A stretch of DNA of 64,000 bases, from assembly GCA_024734555.1 (NCBI GenBank), contig JANPWX010000076.1, forward strand, positions 4,727,872-4,791,871, read 5' to 3'. The stretch's first letter is position 1. Each line of letters starts with the position of its first letter. Origin of the DNA: Trochalopteron elliotii. Taxonomy: Eukaryota > Chordata > Aves > Passeriformes > Leiothrichidae. This document shows, in pieces, positions 50,461-62,448 of this stretch. Under the pieces are notes generated by a model. That model had not been told where the DNA came from. It saw only the letters and a list, made by a program, of their open reading frames with translations, and did not search any database. The position numbers and the translations under genes are program-made.

Positions 50461-53400
50461 CAGCAGACTGTGGAGCCTCAGCATCTGTCTTTATCTTTCT
50501 ACCAGTGAAATGCTCACAACAATACTCCTGCTGGCCACTCCCGCCCAAGCATTAACAACATTGTTGGCAGTCTTAATTCAACTCCCATGTGCTTTTGCAT
50601 TTCCAATACATTTAATTACACAATAACATACCATTTGTAACATGATCTCTGTTCTGTTTAATGACAAACAGGACAGTGCACATCTAATGGCTATTAAATG
50701 CTCCTTTTTATTCAATTATAGATGTCATGTTCCTCTGTTCTACTTTCAGCAGATCCTCCAAATCTTTCACATTACGTGAAGTTATTGCTTTTCTCATGGG
50801 CTGTCTTTTGAAGATTGAAATGTATTATCGAGTGTGTAACTAGCTAATAAATTTTTTTCCAAAATATTATTGAGTCCTAAAGACGATATTGTGTCCATCC
50901 TGAAGACTGGAACTGTAACATATTAGGGGAAAAAAAGCCACTCTAGAAATAGCTGGAAGTATCTATTCAATTTTGATGCCACACTTTGAGAACATGAACT
51001 TTTATTTTAAATTGCCATTTGTACTGTCCTTGCTATATCCAAAATTTAAATTTCCATTTACATCTGGAGCATTTTTAAGTGTTCAACTCCTTTGAAAATT
51101 GGTCTTAGATTAATGAGGAGTTGAGAGGACAGTCATATTGTGTGTAACTTAAAGGACCTCAGAATACACATTGAAGCAAGGAACTGAGGTGGATTAGCAG
51201 TGTTAATGGTGATATAGAAGAAACATATAGAAGGTTAGAGCTAGTGGCAGGTAAATGGCAATAGAAAATGGGTAGAAAAGCAAGGAAAACAGCATGCATT
51301 TTCATTTTCAGAGTGTTTTAAGTGAGGTTTTATTATATCTACCCAGATCAGAGTTCAATATTAGAACTACTAAGAAATACCGAAGGTACCCTGTCCCAGA
51401 GTGGGCACCCATCTCCCTGCATTCACTAAAAAGGGAACTAGGAAAACTGTACTCCTACTGAGAGGAATAAGTCTGACTAGTAGTATTTCTTTCACCTCAC
51501 AGGAATAATCTGCACAAAAAATTACATCGTAAAAAATATATAGTATTTATTATAGAAATAGAATAAGTGTTGTCATTATTATAATAAACATAATCTACAA
51601 TCTGTAGGTTTTGAGTTCAAAGTTATGTCAACCTTAAAATGCTTATTGACATATACATCAAATTGTCTTAGAAATGCAAAATTACATCATTACTTAATTA
51701 GAAGATGTCAGTGGTTTATTTATTTCAAGTGTAAAGGGGGGATCAATACATCTTTTCAAATAAGGTGGTACAGATGCACTGTAGACAGAGTTACTGGTGT
51801 CATTTGAGCCCATGCATGATTATTAAAATACTGAATATGTCACTTTATGTGTCTTTGATATATTATACTGTATATATAATATAGTAATATAGTATATTTC
51901 TAGTGTATGGTCATACTCATATAGTCATACGGTAATCATCTTACTCCCACATCAAAGAGCAGTTTAGGTTCTTACTTGTTTAAATGTTGGTCAGCAATGG
52001 AAATTGATGACAGAAATGTGTGAAATATCTTCTATATTAGTTGATATCCCTGGATGCTTTCCAGATATCCTAAAAAATAAAAAGGTTTGCAGAAAGCAGT
52101 ACACTAGTGTGATATGTTTACAGAAATGTAGTATGGGGAGATCATTCAGAAGGAGAGAGATGAAGCCCTGAAAATTGTTTGACTAGTTTTGTGCAGCATT
52201 AAAGGATCCTGTATCAGGATGCCCAGGCTCTATTTTTTGGCTTTATTTAACAGAAAATTACAAATTTGCTAAAAATTTCAAGTAATGAAGTCATGGAGAA
52301 CAATTAGTGTGATGATAAATAAAAATTGGATTCATAATCATATTACTTCTCTCATACTACTCTAGTAGCAAAATGCATAAATATGTATTTTCTGGACAAA
52401 CAAATGGATTAACAGTCTAGCATTTATCAGGAGTATTGGTGGTATCTCTAAGAGTAGACTCATGAGTTCCCATTCTTTTCTCACTTATTGTGAAACCTTT
52501 CCCTCTGTCGCCTTCATTCTCTCTTCTCATTGTGCATGTGTCTGGCTTATGCAGGAGAGCAACCTTTGTGAGCAATGGGTACAAATAGTGATCTTCAGAC
52601 TTTCACATCTTGTCTCCTTTGCACAGCACTAAAAAGGGAGGAACAGTGTTTTGAGATCAAGTGAAGGCATTTGTTTTCAATTTTGCATGGTTTACTACCA
52701 TGCTTCATCTACACAAAAGAAACTTCCTAGAATTTTCAGTAGCTCTACAAAAGATCTTAAAACATATTCAATGATTCATCATATATTGTCCATCCTTAAT
52801 TAAACTGTTACTCTGAAGGCAAAAGTGATTGTCATGGCAGAAGATGTCATAACCTGGTTACATCACAACCTAGCCATATTCAAAGAGGGCACAGTGAACT
52901 TATTTCTCATTCTTCAATCAGCCTGTGACTTATACAATTCTCATTTAAAAGGTTGTAATAATGTCATCAATGAACTCAGTTAAATTTTGTGTGAGCATGT
53001 AGTGCCCTTGTGTTTCTCCTTTTGCCAAGGTATTCACTGCCACTCTACCACTCACATTTGTTAGTCAATGTTGTGTTTTCCTGTGGGCTCAAGGAGTCCT
53101 CAAACATTTGCTCTTTAAAAAGTCTAGTGTTTCTTCTTGCTCTACAAGTAGTGACTTTGTATAATGTTTTTTAAGGTTTTTGATCTTTAATGAAGTGGTT
53201 TGCATTAGACATGAAACCTTACTCAGCAGGAGCTTTGGGTTTTAGTTCTGGTTACTGAAAGAAATGGGCCAGTAGCAACAGCTACTCATTCCTTTTCCCT
53301 CATTCCTGGATGAGAAATACTAGACTACTCTGTGGGCAGGCACTACGTTCATACATTATTTTTCAGTGTCCGTCACGTTGGCTTCAGGCATGTTACTGCT

Positions 53401-54199
53401 GTAGCAACTTGATACTATTACACAACTGCTCAGAATGACATCAGGAGCTTCAGAAGGTAATTACACATTACTCAGAAAAGTCCCTGGTCCAATATTACCA
53501 ACCCACAAACAATAGTAAGATTGGGTATTAACCTAGCATTGCATGGAATTTAAACCACAGTGGACTACTACGCCACCTTCCTGGATTCCTGTGTTATGCA
53601 GAGCTATTATTTTTCTCAATAATCCTGTACCTTTTAGGTAAGCTCATCTTTTGCAGAAGTCCAGCTTCTACTTCAAAGAATATCAACAACAGACTCTTTG
53701 CAAATCTCCTTGAATTCTTTCTTCCAGTGTTTCTTGTCAATCACACATTCCAAAATACGCATTTTATTTTACACTGAGCCTGTAGCTAATCCCCCATTAG
53801 CCTCCAGCAACTGGGTTTTTAATTGTCTTCTTTGTATTGAAGAGGTATTTAGAGCTTTTTCTCTAGAATCAAATCACCATTCCATTGACTTAAGTAGAAA
53901 CTTGGAAGTTTCTACTACCTATAGTTTGCAGGCTGCATGGAGCTTTCCAGACTCTGCCTTTACTCTGTTAAATGCAATGAAGTTTATATTTCAAAAATAC
54001 AATTCCAAATGTTTTGGAAAGTAATGCTTCATTTCAGTCAGGTACATTTGCAACAGGGATTTTCCCTGAACTTGGTGCAATTTTTATAAGCAATATTTTT
54101 TTCTGAAAATTATTCTATTTTTACAATACAATACCTCAGTGAATTCCAAAAATTTTCTTAATGTGAAGCGTCAAGGCAATTTTATTAGACAGCTATACT

Positions 54200-54775
54200 G
54201 TGAAATCTAGACAGGGTGATTTTGCATTCTCAGCTGGCCTCTGGAAGAGCCAGGCCCAGCATGCAGCTGAAATACACAGCAGTTTGTGCAGCAGTTTCTG
54301 CTTCTTTACAGTCCTCTTGATGCCTTCTTGAGCTCCTAGGCACTTTTTTGGGGTATTTGGGCACTTTTGGGAAGCCTCTGAGGACACTGAGGATGCCTGT
54401 TGCTTCCAGGTGAGGCTAAGGTAAGGGCAGCTCTGTCAGCTTCTGACAAACTTTGTCAGCTGTCCCTGAACAGTGGGCACTGCAGCAGTGAGGTCATGCC
54501 CCCTCTGCCTGTGCCAGCATGAGGGCTCTCTAGGAGCAGTTTGTGCAGCCATGGCAGGAGCAGCCAGCAGATGCAGCAGGTGGCACAGCAGTTTGTGCAG
54601 GAGGCCACAAAGAGGCCAGCAAAACTTCTCTGCCCAGTATACACATATTTAGAGATGGTGGTCACAAGGCACAGAACCCAAGTGCTACTGAAGGAGCACT
54701 GACAGCTGTGTGCTGTCAGACTTTTGTACCCAGATGGAGGACACAGCTGTCTAAGTCCATAGGGCCTCACACATT
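54200..54775 (+). other. GC-richer unidentified segment with repeated TTTGTGCAG words
   Basis: CAGTTTGTGCAG occurs three times (about 54289, 54535 and 54589), two of them inside CACAGCAGTTTGTGCAG, along with many GCAG repeats. The segment is markedly richer in GC and CAG than the surrounding intron and lies directly upstream of a sense CR1 copy. It could be the 5' part of that CR1 (the less conserved ORF1 or spacer region), or a separate older repeat. I cannot match it to a named family. Confidence 0.4.
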
Positions 54776-56078
54776 ACAATCCTCTCTTGATTATTTTGAA
54801 TGGTCATGGTGATTGGGAGACGCTCCTGAAGACTGGAAAACAGCAAATACCCCTTCTGTCTTCACAAAAGAAGGTGCAGGGAACTACAGGCCAATAGGCT
54901 TCAACTCAATACCTGGCAATGTGAAAGAGGAAATCTTCCTGGAAACCATTTCCAAACACATGGAGGACAAGAAGGTGATTGGGATAGTCTGCATGGATTT
55001 ATGAAAGGAAAATTTTGCTTGACCAAATACATTGCTTTCTACTATGATGTGACTAACTAGGTGGATGAGAGGTGAGCAGTGGATGCCAGCCTCAGCTTTA
55101 GCAAAGCCTTTGACATGATCTCCCATTATCTTTGTAGACAAGCTGACAAAGTACTGGTTAGATGGATAGATGGTGAAATGGATTGAAAACCATCTGAAAA
55201 ACAAGGTCCAGAAATTTTTCATTAGTGGCACAATGTCCACTTGGAGACAAGTCATTTGGGATGTATCCCGGGTTTGCTACTAGAGCCGCATTAACAGCCT
55301 GGAGAATGAGCCTACAGTGTCCTCATCAACAGCCTGGAGAATGGGGCAGAATGTAGCAGAGAACTGGGGCAGAAAATATCACATGAAGTTCAACAAGAGC
55401 AAATGCAAAATTGAGCATCTAGGGAGGAATAACCCCAGATATGAGCATGCACTGGAAACAAATTGGAAAAAAGCTTTGTGTAGAAGATCTGTTTGGACAG
55501 TAAGCAAACCATGAGCCAGCAGCACATCCTTGTGGCATAAAACAGGCCAGCAATACCCTGGCCCGTATTTGAAAGAACGCTGCCAGCAGGTCTAGGAAGA
55601 TATCCTTCCCCTTTGTTCAGCGCTGGTGAGACACCTCCAGAAAGATACAGAATTCCTCAGAGGCATCTAAGTGCAACTGGAGAAACTTCCATGAAAGGAG
55701 AGACTAAGAGCTGGGACTCCAGCCTGGAGAAGGCTCAGTTGGAATCTAATCAGTGTCCAAATATCTGATGTGAGGGAATAAGGAAGAGGGAGACACATTC
55801 TTCTCAGTAGCAGCTGGTGACAGGACAGGAGGCAATGGGTAAGAAAATAAAAAAAACCAAAACCCAGAAAATTCTGTCTGAACACAGGAAAGCACTTTCT
55901 TATTGTGAAGTTCATCACATAATGATGCAGGTTGACCAGAGTGGTTGTGGAGTCTCCATCTGTGGAGATATTCAAAAGCTGAGTAGACACAGTCCTGGAC
56001 AATTAATCCTGCTTGAGGACAGGGATTATACTAAGTGATCTCAAGAGTTTCCTCCAACCCAGACAATTCTGTGGTTTT
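54776..56078 (+). mobile_element. CR1 LINE, degenerate ORF2 and 3' UTR, sense
   Basis: Blocks in CR1 order include a stretch reading APEDWKTANT (about 54817-54846) and GNYRPIGFNSIPGNVKEEI (about 54879-54935). Then come a LSFSKAFDM-like segment (about 55093-55119), the KFNKSKCKIEHLGRNNPRYE block (about 55388-55445), and the 3' end (gtggagtctccatctgtgga through cctccaacccagacaattct). The region that should carry the RT catalytic FADD motif appears deleted between about 55270 and 55320, where aacagcctggagaatg occurs twice (55293 and 55328). Stops and frameshifts occur throughout; inactive. Confidence 0.9.
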
Positions 56079-59000
56079 CATTTGACTAGCTCTAGCTTAT
56101 CCTCAGCATAGCTGCCAACAAGTTCATTTTTATGGATTAATATTTTTTTTAAGTCTTTTCTATGTATTTAAACAGATTATTTCTCCATCATAGGGGTTTC
56201 CTTGGTTCCAGTGGTGAATTGGGTTCAAGCATTTAAAAATCTTTCCACAATATTGCAGCCATATCCTTGACTCTTTATTCCTTGGGATGTTGCAGGTGTC
56301 CTGAAGTAAATATTTTTGAAAGAACTTCCTTATTTCCAATAGTTGTGTTTGTAATATCAAATACTTCACTTAAGAGGAAGTTATTTTAGCATTATCTTAG
56401 TAATAAATTAAACACTTCATAAAACTGAAAATCTGTTGTCATATCTAGTATTTCAACACTGATTTCACTAAAATTACATGTTTGGAGGGACCCTGTGGAA
56501 TTGTAACATTTGCCTTATGTTAATAATCAGTTTACTCTCTGAGATTACAAGTTTTTCTAATCGAGCATGTCAGAGTGGAAAATAAATGAATGGAGAGCTG
56601 TTAGATTTTTTTAACATAATTATTTGAAGTGGCATCAAAATTAATTTAAATTCAGATTGCATTTATCTGATTTACAGAACTTAAATATTTCTTTGACATA
56701 ATTTGTTTTCTAGTTCAGTGAGTAAATGTTGTACTTAACCAATTATAAAACAAACCTTACAGAACAATGATAATGTCTGCATTGCAGGTTAGTCTCCTGG
56801 CACAATGCAAAACATTTTCTTCACAGCTAAATCTCTGGAGTTTTGGAATCTCTTTTACTCTTCTCAGTCCTTCTTGACTTTGATGTAAGTTTTTTTTAAA
56901 CATGCAAAGCTCCAATCTGATTTGATCTTTTAGTTAAGAGTTCTGTATGTTCCTTCACTCTGACATTTAACAGTCCAAAAATGCTTAATGTAAAACAGTT
57001 TTTCTCCCAGAATGTCTCTACCTTGAAGTACATATCCAGTAAATTAGGATACAGCATAAAAATATTTCTTTTTCTCACTTTGGCATTTAAAAATGGAATG
57101 AAAAGGTTGTAATTTAGAATGCTAAAGACAGATTTGTCAATTAGGAAAATTTTGGTTTTTCCCTTGTTAATTTCCACTGTAGAAATTAAAATCTAACTTT
57201 TAATGGAATAACAGAAATGGTTTAACTTTTAAGAGGCTCATTTAGAATTTCAGACTCTCTTCTAAATACTCTATTATTAACATTTCTTTTAACATCTTTT
57301 AGCCAAAGGTATAGAAACATGAGAGAATAAGAAATTACATCTCATAATTAAAAATTGAGGTATAAACTATGTAAATATAGTTGAAAGCTATTTCTTTGAG
57401 TTATTTTGAAATAAAATTGAATTTTTTTTCCCTTTTACATTTGAAAAATTGTGATGGATCTTGTCTAGCAATTTGTTGGCAAAAGAGGTCCTGACATTCA
57501 ACTTCTTGGCATTGCTTTGCCTGTTTAAGGACTTTTTTTTGTTTGTTAAATTCATTTCAATTTTATGTAGTCTGGCTAGGTGTTCCCTTTAAACATTTTA
57601 TTATGGCATAATGAAGAAACTGGCGATTTTGTAAATCATTCCTAAAATGGTTTTGGAAACCCAGCATTGAGTGCAGGAATGCTTCTGCATTAGTGAGGAG
57701 CTCCCTACTGACTTTTCTCCCAAAACAGGGGATTAAGCTCTGTGTGCTCTATTCTTCTGTGAGCCATATTTCTGTGAATTGTTTTAGCGGGGTATGATGA
57801 ACAGACTTGCACTTGATTTCTGCAGACAGCTTAATTTCTTGCCTTCTGGCCTTATTTCCTGTGATTTTGTTCAGGTTTAACATGTAATACAGAGGTTAAT
57901 TTGTAATGTACTGGTTACCATAATACGTCCTCAAGGCCAAAGTTAATAGGATTGAAGAAGGGATTGTACATTCAGATCCTAACATTGTATTACTGAAGTT
58001 AACAAGGTTTCATTGTCTGCAACATAGATTTTCAATTTAGGGGAGAGAATATCCCAACTCTTGCTGTAATCTGAGTTAGTGTAGGCACTGGAACTTGTCT
58101 GGCTGCTTGGTGGCAACTTTAGGCATCTGGAGAATAGTTTTTTAACTGCTCAGAGCTCCAGTCGTGGCTATGTTTAGGTACCCAAGGTGCTGATGGGCAT
58201 CTGCGGGTTAGGCACTGTGAGACAGGGGGCTCTTGTTTTGGTTATATCTGTGCCTTTTTAAATCTGGTTTTGACGATTAACCAAGACAATCATATCTTAT
58301 CTTGGCAAACAAATTACATAAACCTCATTAATTTTGCATAACAACTATGGTAGTTAAGACTTTAAAGCCCAGATTTCTGCTTTCCCTAGAACTAGTTCCT
58401 GTTTTGAAATGCGATGATGTGTTTCAAGAACCACTAATTAGCACTTTCCCTTGAAAATTCACATGGGTTTATTAAAAAAACTTTTGCCTTCATACTCAAG
58501 TATAGAGTCTTTAAATTATTAATTCCATAAATCATGTAGTGTTCCTACATAACTGCTTGATTTTATCCTTAAATAATCCGCATCTTATTTTTAAACACTA
58601 GGATTAGACATTTTACTCCTCTAAAGTTAGAGAGATGTGAATAGATGGATATGGCATGATACAGCAGGGGGTTACAATACAGATTTTGAATTCTTCCACT
58701 GTGTGCTGGACCTGCAGCAGTGCCCAGGGACAGCAGTCAGAACCAGAGCACAAAGCTTAGAGAAGGATGGCCAGAGCCTCTCTTCTGAACAGTTTTCCAT
58801 CTCATGTCAGGCAAAGCTCATCAAGTCATTTCAATTCACGGAAGGGGTGAAGGAAGAGAGGAATAAAGAATGCAGCTGGCCACATACTTCAGCTAGGCAC
58901 TCAGCTGGGTTTCCTGAAGCACATAATCTTCCATTTACTTTATTTTTAGTATTTTATCTTTTTTTGCTCCTAACCAAGCAGAAGCAGTTGTTATTTGAAT

Positions 59001-60520
59001 GATTTGTCATTTGAATGATCTAGCTGAAGCCTGTCCTTTGGGAAAGAGCAAAGTAGCCTGCTGTACAAATTACTTGGGGCCAGGCATTTCAGGAGTCAAG
59101 GGGACAGCATACAATATCAGTAACATTTAGAAAACTTCTTATCACATTGACAGGTAGCAAAAATATATGCAGCACAAAGGAAATAACCAGCAACTTTTGT
59201 TTTGGTCTTCTTCAGGTATTCTAAGCAGCATTTGACAACTTGTTGACACCACATATTATGTTTAAGTGAATGTAGGTGGTATTGCATTTTTTATTTAGTT
59301 AAAGGAACAATGTGATGCCTAGGACATTTATTTATATTTTGAGTGGTTTTATAACCTCAATATTTGCTCGGTGATATAAGCTAAATATAGGTAACAGGCC
59401 TCCTGTGTGGACTGTCAGCCCTCTGAACAGCAGAGTGGCACTAAATATGGGTCTCATGGCGCTACCAAGACCCACTGCTGAGCAGGAGATTGGAACTGTG
59501 GCTCTCTGCTAAGCCCACTCTATAAACCACAGAGGGCACCGAGATGTTTTTCACTTCTTTCTTGCCAGAAGGATGACTCAAAATCAAAATGTAAATACTT
59601 AGTCATGGTCTGGCTCATGGTCTGCTCAAGGCAGCATCATAATGGGCTTGTCAAAAACATTCTTCTAATTGTTTTAATTACCCTAAACAAAAATACAGAC
59701 TTAATTTTTTTACTTACTCTGTTATTATAGTATATATTTTATTTTTTTTCTCTGCTGATGTTGAGAAGTCATAGAGAAGCAGGAGTGCTGCTGACAAGTA
59801 GGTGGAGCTTTGGGTATGCCTAACATTGAAGTCTCTGTATCTGAAAGGCATTGCTGAAAGGTAGTGGCCTTTCATACATTTCTGTATTAAATTTAAAATA
59901 CCAAACCATCTATAAAGGTGCTCGGGGGCAAAAAAAGGACTTTTATTACTCTATAAAAAGCTTATGCCTCATACTGATCTGTGTGGCTGTTTTACATGCA
60001 ACATTGCATAATGGCTAATAATAATGATGGAATAAAAAGTGGGGCAAATGTTTCTTCTGTGTCTCACTGTGTATGTGTCCTAGTAATTAATAAATGACAA
60101 TTTTTATTTTTTATAACTGGGTTTTTTTCAGAAAGTTCATCAAGTCTTGTCTTTGTTATGTCATAAATCACATTTTAGTTCATCTTGTAAACAGAGATAA
60201 AATTGCCTTCCTAACATATTCCATGTTTTCCTGTGTAATTAACACCTCGTTCGCAGTTGTGTCTGCCAATCAAAGCCCTGTCTTCTTCATCCTGACACTT
60301 CCTTGACACTTGGTTTAAACTGCTGTGACTTTAAGTGTTGTCCTCAGGATACTTTAAATAAGTTCAAACAGGAAAAGGAAGGTGCTTCAAGAAGTCAGCA
60401 CTGTAGACCATTATAACTCAGGCGGACTATTTTAAAAGTATGGAGCAATTTATCTTTGTTTATTACATTATTACCTCTCAGTCTGTTTTTTTCTACTCTC
60501 TAAGGGAAGTTTAGTGTTTC

Positions 60521-60541
60521 TTTTTTTTTAAAAAAAAAAAA
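60521..60541 (+). repeat. T9A12 homopolymer junction
   Basis: A run of T followed directly by a run of A. It can form a local hairpin and is prone to length error in sequencing and replication. Confidence 0.85.
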
Positions 60542-60819
60542 GTCAGGAAATACCAGTTTCCACCTGTATTTCCAGAGTAGAGATCAGTCCAAAAGTACAG
60601 ATGTAGCAAACTGCAGCCCCCTTTCCTTGTGCTTGTGTGCCTTTCCCAGAACTTTATCAATGAACTGACCAAAGTCAAAACCTACCCCACCTTAGCCCAG
60701 CTGAGTTCCCAGCTCCAGCAGTTCCCTCCAGCAGGGGCAGTGTTACCAGCACGGCAGAGGACGTGCTGGGGGTGAGTAGTAAGGGCCACTAGAGCCTTGA
60801 CCTCAGTCTAGGCACCGAC

Positions 60820-60838
60820 TACTGTATTATATACAGTA
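60820..60838. repeat. Perfect 8-bp inverted repeat in TA-rich stretch
   Basis: TACTGTAT, then TAT, then ATACAGTA, followed by a further TA-rich run to 60855. A simple AT palindrome likely without specific function. Confidence 0.8.
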
Positions 60839-62278
60839 TATATATTATATATATGTACCCTGAGCTGCCCTGGTTAGAGCCCTGCACGTGCAAGTACTGG
60901 TGGGATTAAACAGCTCAGCACATAACATATGTCTCAGCTAGTTAAGACCCAGGAATTTGACACTCCAAATATGCTGAGGTGGTTTTGTTTCACACTGCCC
61001 TGAAAACACTGACTGAGAATGTTCATAAAACCGTGGTGGCAGTGTACACATTGTGTGGCACTAACCCAATGGCTGAAACACACCCATAACACAGTCTTTG
61101 TTCTGTTGCTTCTTCAGCTTGAAAGGCTTGAGATACCTACCTCTCTCAGGAGAGTCCCTGGCTTCTCCAGGTTGCCCTGGAGAGCTGCAGGGTGTGAAGG
61201 AGAGAGATTTTCCACCCTTACTGTCATCCTCTCAGCACAGATCAAGATTAATGAAAAGCAGAGCATGAGAGTGCTTTCCTACAGATCAGGGCTCTCACCT
61301 GAAAATAGCAAAACTGGATTTCACTTTCTGTTCCTGAGAACACTTCTGCAGTCTATGTGACACTGTTATTTAATAAACTGCAGAAGGAGGTTTAGAAGTG
61401 GTGAGCATAGCTTACAGAAATATCCCTATGTGTTAATTGTGAGCTGTCAGCCAGAATTTTATTTTTTTCATGTTTTAAGCCAAGTTTTCAGCAGGACACC
61501 CCCCTAATGCTTAACACTAATTTACATTTGCCATATGCAAGGGAGAAGTTTACTCTTAATGGATGTAATACTTTCTTCTTTGGCATTTGCACCCAGATAT
61601 TAGTTGTTCTCAGCTGTTGTTTCTAAAAAATGTGCATCAGATTTCAGCTTGGCAATAAAGATGTTAATTTCTGTAAATTACTTCAATTTTTATTTTGATC
61701 TTCCTAAAAAAAAAGCATATGTGAAAACAGTTGTTCAAGCAAACTCTGTACTAAAAATTGTAATAGTTACATATGCATGTGTTTTTTAGAAACTGAATGG
61801 AAAGTCTCCCTTAAGTAGACTTTTATGGACTTTATGTTTTAGTGCAAATGATTTTGCATGTGCATTATATATACACAGATGGTAGTAATTGCACAAAGAA
61901 GGTGAATTGTTTTTGCAAATAAATCTCTGGCTTTTGTGCTCATTATCACAACCCAGAGAAGAAGGGTATGTGTGTTTGTTAATTGGGTTATATTGCACAT
62001 ATGTACTGACTGTGCAAATCAGACTGCTGCAGCACAGTTTAACATCCCAAGCTCCAGTGTATTAATACAAATATAATTTCTTTACACCTCATCAAGATAC
62101 TTTGTTAATAACATTATCAATGTGCAGTCATATTTGAGACAAAGCTTTAAAATGTGACATTGTTACTGGGATGGGGATGCAAATGCAGTTTGTTATAACT
62201 GTTAAAATCAATCCTAGAACTACTCATATTGGATAGTATTGCAGTAACTGATACAGATTCATTCTGGATGGGTTTTGA

Positions 62279-62294
62279 TTTTTTTTTTTTTTTT
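62279..62294 (+). repeat. Poly(T) tract, 16 nt
   Basis: Uninterrupted T16 about 100 bp upstream of the last exon. It is upstream of, and separate from, the exon's own acceptor tract. Confidence 0.9.
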
Positions 62295-62394
62295 ACTAAT
62301 ACATAAGGCAATAAATCTTTTCTTAAAATTTTTATTCCAAATCAGTCCCTAACCACGGCATTTATAAATATCTGTTGCAATTTTTTGTTTCCAG

Positions 62395-62448
62395 GGGAGA
62401 CGAGGCAAACCAGGCCTTCCAGGAAAACCAGGGCCACCAGGACCTCCT
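62395..62448 (+). CDS. COL19A1: COL19A1 exon, collagen triple helix (54 bp)
   Basis: A 54-bp exon encoding GRRGKPGLPGKPGPPGPP, six perfect triplets. Acceptor gcaattttttgtttccag, donor gtgagt, phase 0. It is rich in Pro at Y positions (many likely hydroxyproline sites), so this is a stable helix segment just after the break. The remembered human counterpart GRRGKTGPPGKPGPPGPP differs at only two positions. The junction with the previous exon makes a basic cluster (KEGQR|GRRGK) of a type that in collagens can bind heparin or glycosaminoglycan. In human the next exon leaves the helix into the first non-collagenous break; it lies outside the window. Confidence 0.93.

Larger units (their letters stand above)
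48821..62394 (+). other. COL19A1: COL19A1 intron, 13.6 kb
   Basis: Starts gtgagt and ends gcaattttttgtttccag. It contains a stem-loop (49.25 kb), a TATA/SOX-motif segment (50.3-50.6 kb), a long sense CR1 copy (54.8-56.1 kb), a stretch with recurrent TTTGTGCAG words (54.2-54.6 kb), a T9A12 run (60.5 kb), a small palindrome (60.82 kb) and T16 (62.28 kb). No Gly-X-Y exon was seen on either strand. The stretches 51.0-54.1, 56.1-60.4 and 60.9-62.2 kb hold nothing I can identify. Confidence 0.85.

Noticed and set aside
54456..55255. Minus-strand open frames (104 and 123 codons)
   Set aside because: They are shadows of the sense CR1 copy and the CAG-rich block upstream.
58637..59002. 121-codon plus-strand open frame
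   Set aside because: No recognisable domain, no repeat or exon context.
60560..60790. GC-richer segment ending in cgtgctgggggtgagt, donor-like
   Set aside because: No acceptor, Gly-X-Y repeat or other coding signature; donor match alone is not evidence of an exon.
61019..61360. 113-codon open frame preceded by a cttcttcag-type acceptor at ~61120
   Set aside because: Considered as a possible missing COL19A1 exon, but it lacks Gly-X-Y periodicity and no clear donor bounds it.
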